Positions 61,090 through 64,000 of a stretch of 64,000 nt of DNA are shown here, in pieces. Made by a program: the position numbers and the translations under genes. This DNA comes from Theobroma cacao. Its lineage: Eukaryota; Streptophyta; Magnoliopsida; Malvales; Malvaceae. The DNA is taken from positions 28,588,646 through 28,652,645 of the forward strand of contig NC_030851.1 in NCBI RefSeq assembly GCF_000208745.1, read 5' to 3'. The notes under the pieces are model-generated. The model was not told the DNA's origin. It ran no database searches and saw only the letters and a program-made list of their open reading frames with translations. Every line of letters begins with the position of its first letter. The stretch's first letter is position 1.

Positions 61090-62726
61090 TGATAACTTTA
61101 TAATATAGAGTTATTTGGCCACATTTTGGATGTTAAAATAGCTAAGTCCTTGTGTTTTAAGTCAATTTTAGATAGTTTTGATGTTTTTGGTTAATTAGTT
61201 TTAAAGCATTTTAACTTAGTTTAATTCAAGTAATTATAATTCATTTTCATGTTGGCAGTCTTATTTTAAACCAATACTGATTTAGTCCTTGTGTTTGTAG
61301 GTTTTCAAATGCATAGTTAAATGCTGATGAACTATGCATTGGAGACTAAGTGCTGATTTTCACTAAACATGTTGTGATAATTTGAACATAACTCGAGCTA
61401 CAGAGATCCAATCAATATTATTCTTAGATCATTTGAAATCAAATAGGCAAATCCTTAACTTTTATGTGTGCAACTTTGCCCAGATTAGCCTTGAGGTAAA
61501 AGAAACTTGCATTGGAAGATGAGGCACTATAATAGTTCTGCACCAAGGAAGCACAAGGAGTAGCATTGCAGCCTTGCAAGACTCAAGGTCATGTCCAAGG
61601 GAGTAGCAATGCTCCCATACTCGAGAAGCCAGCATGGCACCGATTGAAAGACAATGAAAAAAATTATAAGTCTAAAGTGCCACAGCGCTTATGGAGCAAG
61701 GCAACAGCACTCTGATGTGGATTATGAAAATTTAGTGAATTGGGAATTGAGTTTTTTAGGGGTTTTGGAGGCTATAAATAGGTGATTTTCAACAGCTAAG
61801 AGAAAGGGTTCAGAGAGGCAATGAACAACAATTTTTGAGAGAAAAGAAAAGGGTTTTCAATGAGGAAAATGAGAAGAAATCAAAGGAATTAAGGATCAAG
61901 AATCGAAAGAAGATTTGATATTTCATTACTGTTCATTTTCTTTCTTGTTATTTTATTGTAGAAATGGCCTTTTCTCTTGATTTACTCATGTCTGCTATAA
62001 AAACAATGATGAACTAATTTTGTTTTCTAGGATTATGGGTTATTTCATTATGTAGTTTCAATATTTGATTTTTCCTTGCTTAGTTTTAGTGGAAATTGCA
62101 TGGTTTATTCAATTCTGTAGTTACTGCTTTTCACTACTTGATCACCAGTTGAAATGTATTAAGTCTCTAAATGGAACTCGCCAAAGGGAGTTTAGAAGAG
62201 ACTACCGTTTTGAATACCCTTTGTTCGATTTACTTTGGAGTTAAGTGATAGCTTCATGTTTAAGATAGACATATACCTAAATACCTTAGGCTGGCATATT
62301 AGAATACGATCATAATGAACTTTTTCTAATTAATTTGCATAGACATATGGGATTAATTTGGAAAGGTATGTGTGCATGATCTCAACAGAGATGTGTACAT
62401 AATGTGGAGTCTAGGTTAGCTATGTACTCCATTAATATAAGTCCAGGAGAATGATTAAATTCAGATGAAGTTTTGAAAAATGCCATAATCCTAAGTTTTG
62501 AGTAAATATTTCTTTTAGTAATATTTTGTTATTCTTTAATTATTTAGTTAATTAATTAGTTTTCATTTAATTAATCATTTGAAATCGAGTGCTTGGATAG
62601 GGCTATTTTGTTCTAAATTTGATACATAGTGAAAAATGGGTACCAATCTCTATGGAAAACTATACTTTACTTACCTTTATATTGCTTGTACGACCATGTG
62701 CACTTGCGTGTATTATACCAACAACA
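61090..62726 (+). mobile_element. Athila-type solo LTR F
   Basis: Starts tgataactttataatataga and ends taccaacaaca, TSD atttt (61085-61089 and 62727-62731). 1637 bp. The opening matches the D LTR (taactttataatata-agttatttgg) and the end resembles D's (gcacttgc-tg-ata..cgaca). TATA box tataaata at 61773-61780 on the plus strand. No primer-binding site or coding sequence follows it, so solo. It splits the copia gag coiled coil. Confidence 0.88.
61773..61780 (+). promoter_or_regulatory. TATA box of F LTR
   Basis: ggaggctataaataggtg, a consensus TATA box about 690 bases into the LTR, followed by a purine-rich leader. Confidence 0.6.
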
Positions 62727-62935
62727 ATTTTTTTTTCCAAGTCAAGTTTTGTTTTCACCAAAAATTCATGTTCAACGTTAATTATGGAAATGGTTTTCTT
62801 ATTTTTCAAATTAATTTTCTCAAACTCAAATGCTAAATCCTCAAAAGCATCATGCAATTCATCAAAGAATATGAATTAAGTTCACAAAATGAAGAAATTA
62901 ACTTTATCTCTTCAAGAGCCATGAGGCATAATTCA
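62727..62935 (-). pseudogene. Copia gag coiled-coil fragment (E), upstream part
   Basis: The frame at 62660-62857 on the minus strand reads MHDAFEDLAFEFEKINLKNK, then HEFLVKTKLDLEKKI, a heptad-like coiled coil of SIRE gag type. Real similarity ends at 62727, where F begins; joining across F continues into NENLKKDF at 61089, in keeping with one interrupted gag. Upstream gag is cut by C2 at 62949. Confidence 0.75.
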
Positions 62936-62948
62936 ATTTTATTTGAGG

Positions 62949-64000
62949 TGTAACACCCCGTACCCTCGTATAGAAGTCCATAAGTCCTTATCAATAAGTT
63001 AAAGGGTTAATTGACGTAAATTTAAGTGTCAAAAAGCAGTGATCGGTGAAAAGAATATTTTGGAATAAAATATTTCATATGCAAGGAAATAATAATATTT
63101 TTATCGAGGATGAATTAGCAAGTTAAAAGGCATTTGGAAGTGAACTAGGACAAAGTGAGACATTTTACATCCCGAGGAGACAAATAGAGAATTTTGGAAT
63201 GAAAAGAAAGAAAAGAGGAAAGGCTCGGGTAGTGAGGGTTTAAGAGAAGCTGTGGGGGAAATGAAGGATTTCTTGCCTTTTTCTTCCATTCCACCCATTC
63301 TTTGATCCTTAGAATCTCAAAGGTACACATGCGCATAAGTTTTAAGGATTGATTCAAAGGCATTTGAAGAAATATCAAGTGGGTTTCAAGATACAAGAGA
63401 AATAAGGTAAGACTTGTGGCTTTAGCTTGAATGATCTTTGAAAATGGATTGGTAATTATACGAACTATTTAATGGCAGCAAAGATTGGCTTCATTGAAGA
63501 AGATTTGGTGACATGCAAGCTATCAAAACCGTGGATGTATGGTGGATTCAAAGTGAAAGAGAAGTGGTAAGCATAATATTGTGTTTTAAGCCCACGATTG
63601 GTAAGATCTTTGAAGAAATAATTCGTGAATCATGTTGGCAGCTTGTTGATTAAAGTTTTGGAGGAACCTTGGAGTGCATGTGCCGATCAAGCAATCATTA
63701 AGGTAAAAATAAATAATGTTTTAAGTATAGTTGAGAAATCTTGAGAAAATGGCTATTGTTGTGTGGTCGGAATCTTGAAAGGTGCATTGTGAGGCATAAT
63801 GGTTGTTAAAAGGATCTAAAATGCATAAGCTTGATGGACATGTTAAGTTTGCTTGTTATGTTGTTTGAAAGAAATGAAAAAGGAATAATGTGGATGGAGG
63901 ATTGAGAAATAAAGCATTGTAAATTAGATAGACAATTATGCATGTAAACTTGGCAATAATTGAGTGAGATTGAGAATGATTGTTGCTGCCATATATGTGG
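62949..64000 (+). mobile_element. Family C LTR C2, cut by the window end
   Basis: Starts TGTAACACCCCGTACCCTCG. The following 150 bp match the reverse complement of the C1 right end: ctcgtatagaa, aattgacgtaaatttaagtg, gaatattttggaataaaata. So it lies opposite to C1. The remainder to 64000 is non-coding; whether it is solo or a 5' LTR of a complete element cannot be seen. The frames at 63101-63396 have no known domain. Confidence 0.8.

Noticed and set aside
62619..62879. 86 and 66 aa plus-strand frames
   Set aside because: Shadows of the minus-strand copia gag coiled coil and the end of LTR F.
1..64000. A novel gene system (defence locus, biosynthetic cluster, toxin-antitoxin)
   Set aside because: No intact coding region other than retrotransposon debris is readable in any frame; calling a system here would be unsupported.

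Overview
The window is intergenic, AT-rich plant nuclear DNA, almost certainly from a eudicot with large LTR-retrotransposon nests. I found no intact host gene, tRNA, rRNA or CRISPR array. Nearly everything recognisable is an LTR retrotransposon or a solo LTR inserted into another one. Species was not determined.

The nest was resolved by hand from TG...CA termini and 5-bp target-site duplications (TSDs). The host element (E) is a SIRE-type Ty1/copia relic on the minus strand. Its 3' LTR is at 8161-12524, RT/RNase H at about 15050-16200, and gag at 60775-61089 plus 62727-62935. Into E went: A1 (8284-11394, TSD ttttt); C1 (16330-28187, TSD aaaat); D, an Athila-like Ty3 element with both LTRs (28834-51052, TSD ataat); B4 (52298-60377, TSD agatc/agatg); F, an Athila-type solo LTR (61090-62726, TSD atttt); and C2 (62949 to the window end). 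C1 holds B1 (TSD atgca), which holds B2 (TSD ctata), which holds A2 (TSD atatg). D holds B3 (TSD gtcca), which holds a complete two-LTR element, BF (36358-46367, TSD caagc/caagt). B4 holds B5 (TSD aaata) and A3 (TSD ttttc).

Families A (2.7-3.1 kb), B (about 2.5-2.8 kb) and C (about 3.9 kb) are very long LTRs. They behave as relatives of the Tekay/Del chromoviruses: the one complete member, BF, has an initiator-Met tRNA primer-binding site and the purine-rich pol/3'LTR junction of that clade. Its 4.5-kb interior has no usable gag-pol, so it looks non-autonomous. D has a recognisable but dead gag-pol, with most of the RT deleted and the integrase catalytic Glu replaced by Lys.

The left 8 kb holds the end of another family A copy (1-1210), a copia RNase H fragment (about 1990-2275), a foldback/MITE-like element (2397-2862), an LTR-like segment (about 4750-6811) and a 71-72 bp tandem array (6990-7505). 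Two assembly gaps (24505-25454 and 56383-56459) lie beside or within AT microsatellites and tandem repeats inside family B LTRs. There is no novel protein system here. What merits a second look is nest chronology, the shared cis-motifs across LTR families, and the non-autonomous BF element.
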